From positions 310,001 through 374,000 of the forward strand of contig CAJIYW010000001.1 of NCBI GenBank assembly GCA_905181765.1: 64,000 nt of DNA, given 5' to 3'. The DNA comes from Flavobacteriales bacterium UBA6772. GTDB lineage: Bacteria; Bacteroidota; Bacteroidia; Flavobacteriales; Flavobacteriaceae. Positions 25,741 through 35,702 of this stretch are shown here, piece by piece. The notes under the pieces were generated by a model that saw only the letters and a list, made by a program, of their open reading frames with translations, made no database searches and was not told the DNA's origin. Both the position numbers and the translations under genes were made by a program. Position 1 is the first letter of the stretch, and each line of letters opens with the position of its first letter.

Positions 25741-27923
25741 TTAAAGTTTAATTAAATCTGGATCTAATTTATTTTCCAAAGCTAAAAAGAAAGTATAGTC
25801 TTTTGCAGTTTCCTTTAAGGCATCAAAACGTCCTGAAGCACCACCATGACCCGCTTCCATATTTGTTCTAAGTAATAATAAATTATCATCTGTTTTTAAC
25901 TCACGTAGTTTCGCAACCCATTTTGCAGGTTCCCAATATTGTACTTGAGAATCATGAAAACCAGTAGTTACTAATATATTTGGGTATGCCTTTGATTTTA
26001 CTTGATCATAAGGTGAATATGATTTTATATAGTCATAGTATTCTTTGTCATTCGGATTTCCCCATTCGTCGTATTCTCCTGTTGTTAAAGGTATTGAATC
26101 ATCCATCATTGTAGATATAACATCTACAAAAGGTACCGCTGCAATAATTCCGTTATACAATTCAGGATTCATATTTACAATTGCCCCCATAAGTAACCCC
26201 CCTGCAGAACCGCCCATTGCATATAAATGCTTTTCAGAAGTGTATTTGTTTTCTATTAAATATTTAGAACAATCTACAAAGTCTGTAAAGGTGTTCTTTT
26301 TATTCAACATTTTACCGTCTTCATACCAATCTCTACCTAAGTATTCACTTCCTCGAATATGTGCTAATGCATATACAAAACCTCTGTCTAATAAACTTAA
26401 TCGTGTGGTAGAAAAACTGTCTGGAATTGTATACCCATAAGAACCATATGCATACTGCAATAAAGGGTGTTTTTATCTAATTTCGTATCTTTATGGTATA
26501 CCAAAGAAATAGCTACTTTTTTACCATCTCTAGCCGTTGCCCAAACGCGTTTACTCTTATAATTTTCTTTGCTGAATTTACCCCCTAAAACCTCTTGTTC
26601 TTTTTTAATTTCTTTAGACTTATCTCCCATATTAAAATCAATAACAGAGGCAGGTGTTGTCATAGAATTGTAGGAATAACGTATTACGTGTGTATCAAAA
26701 TCTGGATTTGAATACACACCTACGGAATAGGTTTCTTCGTTAAACGGAAGATAAAAATCATCTGTTTTATCCCAACGTTTAATACGAACCATATTTAATC
26801 CGTTTGTACGTTCTTCTAAAACTAAATATTCTTTAAATATTGAAAAATCTTCTAGTAATGTATCTTCTCTATGCGGAATAACATCCGTCCAATTCTCTTT
26901 TGCTGTCATAGAAACCGGAGTCTTCATTAACTTAAAATTAGTAGCATTATCTTTATTTGTTAATAAATAAAAATCATCTCCAAAATGAGAGACGCTATAT
27001 TCTAAATCGCGCTCGCGCTTCTGTAGCATTGTAAATTCTCCTGTAGGATTGTCTGCATCTAGATATTGAGCTTCTGTAGAAACAGTGCTATACGAACCAA
27101 TAATGATGTATTTGTCAGATTTTGATTTTGTAACATAGGTCCCAAAAGTTTCATCTTTTTCATGAAATACTTCAATATCTTCTGAAGCTGATGTTCCTAG
27201 AATATGTCTATAAATCTTCTCACTTCTTAATGTTGTAGGATCTTTCTTGGTGTAAAAAATAGTTGTATTATCATTTGCCCAAACAGAACCACCTGTTGTG
27301 TTTTCTATAACATCTTTATAAACTTCACCCGTCTCTAAATTCTTTATGCGTAAAAAGTATTGTCTTCTGCTAATTGTATCGCTTGCAAAGACAGCTAATT
27401 TATTGTCATTAGAAATATTTAAACCTCCTAATTGAAAATAATCGAAATCTTTGGCCATTTCATTTACATTGAACATTACCTGTTCATCTGCATCTAAATT
27501 GTCTTTCTTTCTACTATAGATAGGGTATTGCATTCCTTTTTCAAAGCGTGTAATATAGAAATACCCATTGTCTTTATAAGGCACAGAAGAATCATCTTCT
27601 TTAATTCTACCTTTCATTTCTTCGAATAAAGTCTCCTCAAAATTCTTAGAAAACTCAGTAACTTTATCGTGATACGTATTTTCTTCCTCTAAATAATTAA
27701 TTACTTTTTGTGTTTGGTCATCTTTTACATCAACAAGCTTTTGTTCATCCGTCAAACGCATCCAAAAATAGTTATCTATTCTAACATCTCCATGTTTTTC
27801 TAATGTTATTGGCTGCTTATCTGCTGTAGGTGTTTTTGCTTCTATATTTTTCATGGTATCATTTTTACAAGAGGTCGCAAAAATAAGACTTAATAAAATG
27901 GTTGTTGTATATAATTTCCTCAT
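25741..27923 (-). CDS. S9 oligopeptidase B-like lipoprotein, frameshifted
   Basis: About 727 residues across one break. A lipoprotein signal ([10 protein letters not shown]) comes first, then a beta-propeller of about 370 residues (WMRLTDEQ.., [19 protein letters not shown]), then an alpha/beta-hydrolase domain with nucleophile [11 protein letters not shown], Asp in [10 protein letters not shown] and His in [10 protein letters not shown]. The break is at GGG 26465-26467 (CCC on the coding strand): one more C gives [14 protein letters not shown] and joins the two halves. The family cleaves short peptides after basic residues or Pro; the lipoprotein signal places this one outside the cytoplasm. 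Confidence 0.9.
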
Positions 27924-27970
27924 TTTTAGTTGATTTATTTTTCCTTACAATTTACTAAATTTATAGAAAC

Positions 27971-28408
27971 TTAAACAATTGCTCCCAAAAGCCCTACGAT
28001 GCCAACTAAAATATAAATAGATAGCATTATAATGGTAAAAACACCTACAAATTTATAATGAGATTTTAGCATTTCGAATGCACTAGCTAAAACTTCATCA
28101 TCTTTCGAGGTTAATGCTTTTTTTAACTTTACAGAAAACTGATATAAATAGTATAGTGGAAAAATATAAATGACAATCATTAGAATATAAAATATTGTCA
28201 TTGCTGTGCCTAAATTGAAAGGCATACCTGTTGCTTTTGGTATACTAGCATAAATAGTACTAATAAAAAAGCTACTTAAAAAGAGAAAACCTAAACCTAT
28301 AAAACCTAGAATAGATAAGAATTTGCACCATTTTGCTGTTTCTTTTAAAAAACTTTTTGCCCCACTAGTTAAAGTTAGTTGCTCTATCTCTGTAATTGCA
28401 TTTTGCAT
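27971..28408 (-). CDS. DUF5362-like membrane protein
   Basis: 145 residues with four hydrophobic segments (about 30-52, 68-88, 112-122 weak, and 120-143) after a soluble N-terminus (LKETAKWCKFLSILGFIGLG). The layout matches small flavobacterial proteins assigned to DUF5362; the assignment is from memory. Function unknown. It lies 47 bp upstream of the S9 peptidase in the same direction. Confidence 0.55.
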   Translation of the reverse strand: MQNAITEIEQLTLTSGAKSFLKETAKWCKFLSILGFIGLGFLFLSSFFISTIYASIPKATGMPFNLGTAMTIFYILMIVIYIFPLYYLYQFSVKLKKALTSKDDEVLASAFEMLKSHYKFVGVFTIIMLSIYILVGIVGLLGAIV

Positions 28409-28463
28409 ATTTTTTTATTTAGTTAACAATTAGTTTCAAAAATAGTCATTTTAAAATTTTGAC

Positions 28464-28496
28464 AAAAAAAAACCACAAATATTAAATTTGTGGTTT
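28464..28496 (-). terminator. intrinsic terminator of rocD
   Basis: On the - strand AAACCACAAAT and ATTTGTGGTTT form an 11-bp stem followed by T9. It begins about 20 bp after the rocD stop. Confidence 0.8.
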
Positions 28497-28515
28497 ACAA
28501 TATAGCTTTAAAAGT

Positions 28516-29797
28516 TTACTTTTTAAAGTTAGTAATTGTCTTTGTAATAATAGAAATACAATCCATTAATTGCACTTCTGTCATCACTAAAGGTGGTGCA
28601 AAACGAATTATATTACCATGTGTAGGTTTTGCCAATAACCCATTATCTCTTAGTTTCATACAAATATCCCAAGCTGTAGAACTGTCTTCCGTATCGTTTA
28701 TTAAAATTGCGTTTAACAATCCTCTACCTCTTACAGACTTTACTAAATCATTTGTTTTACAAAATTCTGTTAATTCATGCCTAAATATATTTCCTAATTT
28801 ATCTGCATTAATTGCTAACTCTTCATCTGCAACTACTTCTAAAGCAGCCATTGCAACTGCAGCAGCAATTGGGTTTCCTCCGAATGTAGAACCGTGATTA
28901 CCAGGCCCAATTACATTCATTACAGCATCATTTGCTAAAACAGCAGAAACAGGATATGCACCGCCACTTAGAGCCTTTCCTAAAATTAAGATATCTGGTT
29001 TTGTTTCTGGTGAACCAGAACAATTTTTCTCTGGACAAGCACAATTACCACAAGTTGCTAATAAACGACCCGTTCTTGCAATTCCTGTTTGTACTTCATC
29101 CGCAATAAACAAAACATTGTGCGCTGCACACATTTCTTTAGCAGCTAGCTAAATAGCCATCAGAAGGCACAAAAACGCCCGCTTCACCTTGTATTGGCTC
29201 CACTAAGAATGCAGCAATATTTTTGCTACCCTCTAACGTTTCTTTTAAAGCTTCTAAATTATCATATTCAATTTTAATAAACCCGTTTGTATAAGGTCCA
29301 AAATTCTTTCTAGCAACTTCATCATTAGAAAAAGAAATAATAGTGGTTGTTCTGCCGTGAAAGTTATTTTCACAAACAATTATTTCTGCCTTATTTTCTT
29401 CAATACCTTTTACTTCATATGCCCATTTTCTTGCAATTTTCAAAGCAGTTTCTACTGCTTCTGCTCCAGTATTCATTGGTAATAATTTATCAAAACCAAA
29501 ATACTCAGTTGCAAATTTCTCATATTGTCCAAGCATATCATTATGAAAAGCCCTTGATGTAAGACTTAATTTTTTTGCTTGATTGGTCATTGCATCTACA
29601 ATTTTAGGATGGCAATGTCCTTGATTTACAGCAGAGTATGCTGACAAGAAATCATAATATTTTTTTCCTTCCACATCCCAAACATTAACGCCTTCACCTT
29701 TACTCAAAACCACTGGAAGTGGATGATAATTGTTTGCCCCATGTTTGTTCTCTAATGCTATCGCTTCTTGCGATGTAAGTTTGTTTAAAACAGTCAT
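28516..29797 (-). CDS. rocD: ornithine--oxo-acid aminotransferase, frameshifted
   Basis: About 426 residues from [16 protein letters not shown] at 29797. Class III aminotransferase: [52 protein letters not shown] and the PLP Lys in [17 protein letters not shown]. It turns ornithine into glutamate semialdehyde. The frame breaks at 29146 on the + strand: removing one T there gives [17 protein letters not shown] (a 2-bp loss is the alternative). A Cys-rich insertion ([11 protein letters not shown]) sits between TGRLLAT and the PLP Lys. Confidence 0.92.
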
Positions 29798-30108
29798 TTT
29801 TAGTCGTATTAAATGTTTATAATTAAATAACCATTCCTGTTCTACCTTTATCCTTTCGAAGTTCCGAAAATTCAGCGTGGGAAAGAAATCATCCCCGAAG
29901 TGACACAAAAGTAATTAAAATAATTAACTATTTAATAAATGATTTTATTTCGTAATAATAAATTGTTTAATGTGATATTATCTAAAAATATCATTTTAAA
30001 ACTAACAATAGAAAGAATTTGGGAACAAACCTTTGATGTCTTTTATTTAAAAAAAACAACATCCCTCTCCTTTTCTTTTCCTAATTTCGCAGTCCAAAAT
30101 ACTTAAAA
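29798..30108. other. divergent intergenic region, rocD / rlmD
   Basis: 311 bp between divergent genes. The part at 29850-29905 is richer in G and C than its surroundings and holds short palindromic pieces (CCGAAAATTC, TTCGGGG); I cannot name it. The rest is AT-rich and presumably contains both promoters; TAATTTCG about 20 bp before rlmD is a weak -7 match. Confidence 0.4.
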
Positions 30109-31560
30109 ATGCCGCGCAGAGAACGAAATAAATTTGTAAAGAAGAATCAAGTTTTAGAATTAAGAATTGAAGCTTACGCTTTTGGGGGAAAAGGAATTGC
30201 GAGAATTCATTCAGAAGATGGAAGCTTTGTTATTTTTGTACCGAATACACTACCTGGCCAATTGGTAAAAGCGCAAATTAATAAATCTAGTAAGAATTAT
30301 GCTGAAGCAAAATTAATAGATGTTTTGGCTCCTTCTGAAGATGAAGTTGAAGTTCCTTATCAAGATATTCCTGGTGCACCTTACATTCAATTACCTATTG
30401 AATTACAACATAAATATAAAAAAGAAAGTACTTTATCTTTATTTAAAAAAATAGGGAAAGTAGAAAATATAGAAGCTTTATTTGACGAATTTGTAAGTTC
30501 ACCAAATGTATTTCATTATAGAAATAAAATGGAATATGGTTTCTCTGCAATTGGTTATGATAGAGTTACAAAAAGAGATAAAGACGAGTTTACACTTGGT
30601 TTTAAAAGACGTGGTGTTTGGTGGATGGGAGATAATTTAGATAAAGATTCTGGTTTGTTTGATAAACAAATGGAAGACAATCTAAAAAATATTAGACAGT
30701 ATTGCATAGATTCTGGTTTAGATCCCTGGCACGGGCCCAAAAGAGAAGGGTTTTTTAGATACTTTGTAGTAAGAAAGTCTTTTAAAACAGATGAATTATT
30801 ATGCAACCTGGTAACTACTTCGCCAAATTTAGATCAATTCGATTTGCAGAAATTTGCAAACTTTCTAAAAGATATTTTTGGAGATCGATTAGCTGGTTTA
30901 TTACATACTATTAACGATGAAACTGGTGATAGAACAATTGCTACCTCTGGAAGTATTGAATTAGTGTATGGAAAAGATAAAGTTGTAGAAGAATTATTAG
31001 GTTTAAATTTTGAAATCAGCATGAAAAGCTTTTTTCAAACAAACCCAAAATGTGCAGAAAAACTATATAATAAAGTTGTAGAATATGTTTTAGAAGACAA
31101 ATCTAAAGTAGACAATACAGTGGTTATGGATTTGTTTTGTGGAACAGGAACCATTGGTCAAATTGTTGCCTCTAAAAGTAAAAATGCAAAAATTGTTGGA
31201 GTAGATATTGTGGCTTCTGCTATAGAAGATGCTGAGAAAAATGCCAAAAGAAATAATATTGAAGGATTAAAATTTTATGCAGCAGATGTTGGTAAATTTC
31301 TAACAGCACATCCTGAATACGAAAATAAAATTAAAACGATTATTTTAGATCCTGCAAGAGCAGGAATTGCACCAAAAACATTACAAAAAATAATTAATTT
31401 AAAAGCAGATAGAATGGTCTATGTTTCTTGTAATCCTGCAACGCAGGCAAGAGATACAGAGTTGTTAAGTGCTGCTGGTTATTTTATGAAAAAGATAAGT
31501 CTGGTAGATCAATTTCCACATACTGCGCATATTGAAACTGTGGTTTTATTTGAGAAATAA
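30109..31560 (+). CDS. rlmD: 23S rRNA (uracil-5-)-methyltransferase RlmD
   Basis: 483 residues. An N-terminal TRAM domain (about 10-65, LELRIEAYAFGGKGIAR), then the RlmD/TrmA-type methyltransferase: FFQTNPKCAEKLY, VMDLFCGTGTIGQI (SAM loop), ILDPARAGI and VYVSCNPATQARD with the catalytic Cys. It methylates U1939 of 23S rRNA in E. coli numbering. The usual Fe-S cluster Cys set after the TRAM domain is not evident. The gene is intact. Confidence 0.92.
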   Translation: MPRRERNKFVKKNQVLELRIEAYAFGGKGIARIHSEDGSFVIFVPNTLPGQLVKAQINKSSKNYAEAKLIDVLAPSEDEVEVPYQDIPGAPYIQLPIELQHKYKKESTLSLFKKIGKVENIEALFDEFVSSPNVFHYRNKMEYGFSAIGYDRVTKRDKDEFTLGFKRRGVWWMGDNLDKDSGLFDKQMEDNLKNIRQYCIDSGLDPWHGPKREGFFRYFVVRKSFKTDELLCNLVTTSPNLDQFDLQKFANFLKDIFGDRLAGLLHTINDETGDRTIATSGSIELVYGKDKVVEELLGLNFEISMKSFFQTNPKCAEKLYNKVVEYVLEDKSKVDNTVVMDLFCGTGTIGQIVASKSKNAKIVGVDIVASAIEDAEKNAKRNNIEGLKFYAADVGKFLTAHPEYENKIKTIILDPARAGIAPKTLQKIINLKADRMVYVSCNPATQARDTELLSAAGYFMKKISLVDQFPHTAHIETVVLFEK

Positions 31561-31596
31561 AATAAGAAATATGAAGAGAAATAAAGTTTAGTTACG

Positions 31597-32058
31597 TTAG
31601 TTGTAATTCACTTTTATTTCTCTTCTTTCTTTATGCAATCGATAGTCTTTAAAAGTATTGTTAATGTCTAACTTTACAATATTAGAATGAGACTTCACAT
31701 TCAATAAAAATTCATTTTTAATTTTAACTGACTTTATACTTTCTTGGTATTTAGATAAGAAACATATCACTTTTGTATGATGTTCATCTGATTTTATTTC
31801 TAAAACTTGAGGTACTAGTTTTTCACCATTAAATTCCCAACTAGTTGTTTTATTTAAGTATTTACTGAAATCTTCTTTAGAAACATGTAAGCTTTTAGAT
31901 GCGCCAAACTTAATAAAGTTTTCTTCATCAAAATCAATTTCTAGCATCAATACATGTCCTCTTTTTATAACATTAAAAGTAGCAGAGATAGATTCATGCA
32001 AATTATTTATGTTAGTTATATTTAGTAGAGCAAAACAAGTTAATATTAAAATTCTCAT
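31597..32058 (-). CDS. exported protein of unknown function, coupled to the sulfatase gene
   Basis: 153 residues with a weak N-terminal hydrophobic segment (ILILTCFALLNITNI). Strand-rich domain with GHVLMLEIDFDEENFIKFG, KYLNKTTSWEFNGEKLVPQ and a basic tail. It recalls the DUF6702 group of flavobacterial exported proteins, but I am not confident. Its ATG overlaps the stop of the sulfatase gene by 4 bp, so the two form an operon. An inverted repeat (GAAGAGAAATAAAGT at 31573-31587 against ACTTTTATTTCTCTTC at 31610-31625) covers its 3' end and the convergent rlmD end. Confidence 0.55.
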   Translation of the reverse strand: MRILILTCFALLNITNINNLHESISATFNVIKRGHVLMLEIDFDEENFIKFGASKSLHVSKEDFSKYLNKTTSWEFNGEKLVPQVLEIKSDEHHTKVICFLSKYQESIKSVKIKNEFLLNVKSHSNIVKLDINNTFKDYRLHKERREIKVNYN

Positions 32059-34637
32059 TTTATAATAATTTTAATTGTTCCCAGTTTATTTCCTTCTCTT
32101 ATAATATTTAACACATAAATACCTGCATTAGTTGTAGTATTTATTTCTAAAACCCCAATACCTGTTTCTTCAAGAACGAGCTGTCCTGTTATCGAATATA
32201 GCTGAACTTGATATTCTTCTAAACTGGTAGATATTACAGAGAAATGGCCATCATTAGGATTTGAGTTGATATAGTAACCTAAGTCTTTCAAATCTAAATC
32301 TTTTGTGCTTAATGTGGCTCCACAACTTTCATCAAAACTAGTTGAAGGATTATCTGTTGCAAAAGGATTTATATTTGCATTAGAATCATCACAATCATAA
32401 GATACTACAAAACCATCTCCATCTGCATCAACACCACTTAAAGCATTAGCGTTACTAATAAAACTATCATTAAAATTACCTTTTATACATCTAGAAATTT
32501 GAGGAAAATCTTGAGTTACCACATAATAATAGTCAAAATTTTCTTCTCCTTGAGCTGTAGTTAATGTAATGGAAGCTTCAATTCCGTTGCATTCATCCAA
32601 ATCTCCTTTTCCTGCAACGTAGCCAAAATCATTGGTATATTTTCCAGAATAAGAACCACAAGGAGCACTAATTCCATCTCCAGGACGTAAACCGCTTTTT
32701 AACTGAAAACTTGGAAACATTTCTTTTATGTTACCCTCTTTATCAGGACCAAAACGATATAAAACAGGAAAACCATCTGCAGCCCAACCAACTTGTAATA
32801 CTTCTGCTGGCGGTGTATTTAATGTAGAAATACCTTGTTCTAATTCTTCTACATATTCATACATATTTCCATGATAATGATAGCCTGAATTAGGGTTTAC
32901 ATGAGCAGAAGCACAATCTAAAGCAACAAAATCTCTACCATCTCCAATATTTGTAGTGGGTTCAAAAACCCAATCCCAATTGTATTCTCCAGTATTTACA
33001 TCTTCAAAAATAAAAGGTGTAGCTGGCGCAGGCATCATATACACTCCGTTTAAAGCAATACCAAAAAAGTTAACTGGTCTTCCGTTAGCTCTTGTTAAAC
33101 TCGTAACTTCTCCAGATAATTTAGGTTTTAAATCAAATTTATAAACTCTATAATAAGGGTTTGGTATTCTGTCTGCAACATAATTAAAATTATGATTAGG
33201 GTAATTGTTGGAATATACTACTCTATCATTTTGTTCAATAAATTCGTAATAAACACTGGGGTTTGAAGGCGTGTAGCTACAATCTATATTATCATAACTT
33301 AATACATCTGTTGTTTCACAAGGGCTATTGCAATCATCAATGGTAGTTTCTGTACCGTTTTTAATACCATCATTGCAAGACCAATCATTTCTAATTGTTT
33401 GTGCTTCTTGCTGTAACATCGTTTTTATCGTTTCTTGTTCTGTTGTTAAGTTCCCTATTAAGTTAGTTTCTTCTTTAATATCTGTAATAATGTTATAAAA
33501 TTCTTCTCTACCATTTTCATCTTCAATTAACTTATACGTATCATTTCTGGTTGCCCAAAGTTCTGTATTACTACTTTCATAATCTGTATAATTTATTTTT
33601 TTAGAAACCTGGTTTTCAAATGACAACACAGGTTTTAAACTTAAACTATTATCTGTTCCACCTAATAATGGCACTCCTGCCAACTCTAAAATTGTAGCAT
33701 GTAAATCTGTAGCCTGTACCAAACTTGCTTCTACTTCATTTACTCTTTCTACAGATTTACCTGTAATAATTAATGGTACTCTAATTCCGCCTTCATATAT
33801 TGAAGATTTCGCATGACCATTTGGCCAAAAATTATTTGCTTGCCCTGGAGTACCATTATCTCCAATAAAAATAATTACTGTATTTTCTAGAGTATCATCA
33901 TCCATACTTTCTAAAAGTCTATTAATTTCATAATCCATAGACTCAACCATAGATAAATAGGTTGTTCTGTTATTTGTAGGTGAAGTTGTGTAAGTGCCTT
34001 CTGGAGGTGTTTGAAAGGGTGCATGAGGCGCTACATGCGCTAACCATAAAAACCAAGGTTTTGTTTGATCATCTATCCAAGATATTGCGTTGTTTGTTAA
34101 ATGTGTAGTTACATATTCATTTACTTGTTCTTCATTTTCTTCTGAATTTACTTTAGTCCAATTGTAGTAATCATCTACTTGACTCGTAAAAACCCCTTCA
34201 TAATAAGGTACACCAGAGTCTTTTGGGTGACTATAATTGCTAGTACCACTTCCTCCAATATGCCATTTACCAATAAGCCCCATGCTATAATCTGTTATAC
34301 TCTGCTCTTTTATTTTAGTAAATAATGAAGTATGGCTAGTCTCTAAAATTAAAGGCGGTCTCATAACTCCTGTTTTAATACCATATTTACCACTCATTAT
34401 TGCAGCACGTGTTGGTGAACATTGAGGAGCTGCCCAACAGTTGGTAAAAGAAAGTCCTTTTTCTCTTAAAGAATCTAATGTTGGCGTACTAGGTAAATCT
34501 TCATTTATTCCAAAACCAGGAGTAGAATCAATCCCCATATCATCTGCAATTATTAGCAATATATTTGGTGATTGTTGTTGACTAAAACATGTGGATGTAA
34601 AGAAAAATAGTACTAAAATTATTTTTAAAATTCTCAT
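32055..34637 (-). CDS. sulfatase fused to YHYH domain with T9SS sorting tail
   Basis: 860 residues. Signal peptide (ILVLFFFTSTCFS), then a type I sulfatase (about 20-430): ILLIIADDMG metal Asp pair, CSPTRAAIMSGKYG with the Cys that becomes formylglycine, GLIGKWHIG, and FIGDNGTPG. Next a Cys-rich linker and a YHYH-type domain (about 450-760) with GYHYHGNMYEYVE and LQVGWAADGFPVLYRFGP. Then a calcium-binding-like piece (DADGDGFVVSYDCDDSN) and a C-terminal type A T9SS sorting domain (YQVQLYSITGQLVLEETG.. GIYVLNI). So it is a secreted or surface enzyme. Target: sulfate esters, probably algal polysaccharide; this is inference. It is longer than ordinary sulfatases (about 500 residues). Confidence 0.88.
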   Translation of the reverse strand: MRILKIILVLFFFTSTCFSQQQSPNILLIIADDMGIDSTPGFGINEDLPSTPTLDSLREKGLSFTNCWAAPQCSPTRAAIMSGKYGIKTGVMRPPLILETSHTSLFTKIKEQSITDYSMGLIGKWHIGGSGTSNYSHPKDSGVPYYEGVFTSQVDDYYNWTKVNSEENEEQVNEYVTTHLTNNAISWIDDQTKPWFLWLAHVAPHAPFQTPPEGTYTTSPTNNRTTYLSMVESMDYEINRLLESMDDDTLENTVIIFIGDNGTPGQANNFWPNGHAKSSIYEGGIRVPLIITGKSVERVNEVEASLVQATDLHATILELAGVPLLGGTDNSLSLKPVLSFENQVSKKINYTDYESSNTELWATRNDTYKLIEDENGREEFYNIITDIKEETNLIGNLTTEQETIKTMLQQEAQTIRNDWSCNDGIKNGTETTIDDCNSPCETTDVLSYDNIDCSYTPSNPSVYYEFIEQNDRVVYSNNYPNHNFNYVADRIPNPYYRVYKFDLKPKLSGEVTSLTRANGRPVNFFGIALNGVYMMPAPATPFIFEDVNTGEYNWDWVFEPTTNIGDGRDFVALDCASAHVNPNSGYHYHGNMYEYVEELEQGISTLNTPPAEVLQVGWAADGFPVLYRFGPDKEGNIKEMFPSFQLKSGLRPGDGISAPCGSYSGKYTNDFGYVAGKGDLDECNGIEASITLTTAQGEENFDYYYVVTQDFPQISRCIKGNFNDSFISNANALSGVDADGDGFVVSYDCDDSNANINPFATDNPSTSFDESCGATLSTKDLDLKDLGYYINSNPNDGHFSVISTSLEEYQVQLYSITGQLVLEETGIGVLEINTTTNAGIYVLNIIREGNKLGTIKIIIK

Positions 34638-34884
34638 TTATTTATTTTTGTTGTTGAAATATATTTAAGCCAACTAAAGAATAGTAAGATATTTAAAAGT
34701 TAGACCCTATAAAATAAAAATAGTTTAATTTTAAAACTGTTTAATTTTTAATTTTAAATATTTATTACTTATTTTTTAATTATAATAAACAAAAAACAGG
34801 AAATAATTTTGTAATCATTTAATTACATTTGTAATATAATTAAAAAATTATCTAATAATTAAATATTAATTTGTTAAAAATTTG

Positions 34885-35181
34885 ATGATGAAAAAATTAA
34901 CTGAATTCGAAATATCAAAAAAATTAGAAAATCTTATCGATTGGGAGTATTATGATAACGCATTGCACACAGACTTTGAATTCGATAATTTTAAAGATTG
35001 TATGTCTGCAATGAATAGAATTGCTTTTGAGTGTGAAGCTTTAAATCATCACCCAGAATGGACAAATATTTATAATACTTTAGATATTACACTAACAACG
35101 CATGATGCAGACGGTGTTACAGAATTAGATTTTAAATTAGCAGCTGAAATTAATAAGATTGTAGAAGTTGAAGAGGAATAG
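34885..35181 (+). CDS. 4a-hydroxytetrahydrobiopterin dehydratase (PCD/DCoH)
   Basis: About 98 residues; ATG at 34885 or 34888 rather than the TTG just before. Pterin-4a-carbinolamine dehydratase marks: ECEALNHHPEWTNIYNTLDITLTTHD with the conserved His-His and a further His. It recycles the pterin cofactor of aromatic amino acid hydroxylases, or acts in molybdopterin-like chemistry where no hydroxylase exists. Divergent from the sulfatase gene and followed at 36 bp by DUF6452. Confidence 0.93.
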   Translation: MMKKLTEFEISKKLENLIDWEYYDNALHTDFEFDNFKDCMSAMNRIAFECEALNHHPEWTNIYNTLDITLTTHDADGVTELDFKLAAEINKIVEVEEE

Positions 35182-35204
35182 TGCTATAAAAACAATCTAA
35201 TTCT

Positions 35205-35212
35205 TATATTTG
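35205..35212 (+). promoter_or_regulatory. candidate -7 box, start codon 4 bp downstream
   Basis: TATATTTG fits TAnnTTTG and lies only 4 bp before the GTG start of the DUF6452 gene. If used, the mRNA would be leaderless or nearly so. Confidence 0.4.
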
Positions 35213-35216
35213 AATT

Positions 35217-35702
35217 GTGAAAAAAAATATTTTATTTTTAGTACTATTAACGGGCATCTTTACCGCGTGTGAAAAAGACGATTTTTGCATAGAGAATCCT
35301 GTTACTTCCAAATTGATCATAGATTTTTATGATGATACAAATAGAGAGACTTTAAAAAATGTACAACGATTTTCTATCATTGCAGAAGGTAAAACAGATA
35401 GCCTTTTTGTAAATAAAACCTTTAATAGTATTTCAATACCGCTAAACTCTTTAACCTTAGAAACCATTTATACTTTAAAGAAAAATGATGATACTGGTGC
35501 AACTGCGGATAATAAAATTGCCACATTTACAATTCAATATGATACTAAAGAAGAATTTGTTTCTAGATCTTGTGGCTTTAAAGTGATATTTAACAATTTA
35601 GAGTTTTCTTCAAATACAAATAGTTGGATAACAGATTTTACACCAACAACAATTATTAATTTAGACGATCAAAGCGCAGCGCATGTACAAATATTTCATT
35701 AG
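35217..35702 (+). CDS. DUF6452 family lipoprotein
   Basis: 161 residues from a GTG start. Lipoprotein signal LTGIFTACEKDDFC. The sequence KDDFCIENPVTSKLIIDFYDDTNRETLKNV is typical of DUF6452 proteins, and the C-terminal part contains VSRSCGFKVIFNNLEF. Function unknown. Overlaps the DUF6048 gene by 20 bp, a pairing I recall from other Flavobacteriaceae just downstream of rlmD. Confidence 0.78.
   Translation: MKKNILFLVLLTGIFTACEKDDFCIENPVTSKLIIDFYDDTNRETLKNVQRFSIIAEGKTDSLFVNKTFNSISIPLNSLTLETIYTLKKNDDTGATADNKIATFTIQYDTKEEFVSRSCGFKVIFNNLEFSSNTNSWITDFTPTTIINLDDQSAAHVQIFH

Noticed and set aside
28490..28897. 135-residue + strand open frame opposite rocD
   Set aside because: Antisense shadow of a clear aminotransferase domain; low-complexity hydrophobic translation and no initiation signal.
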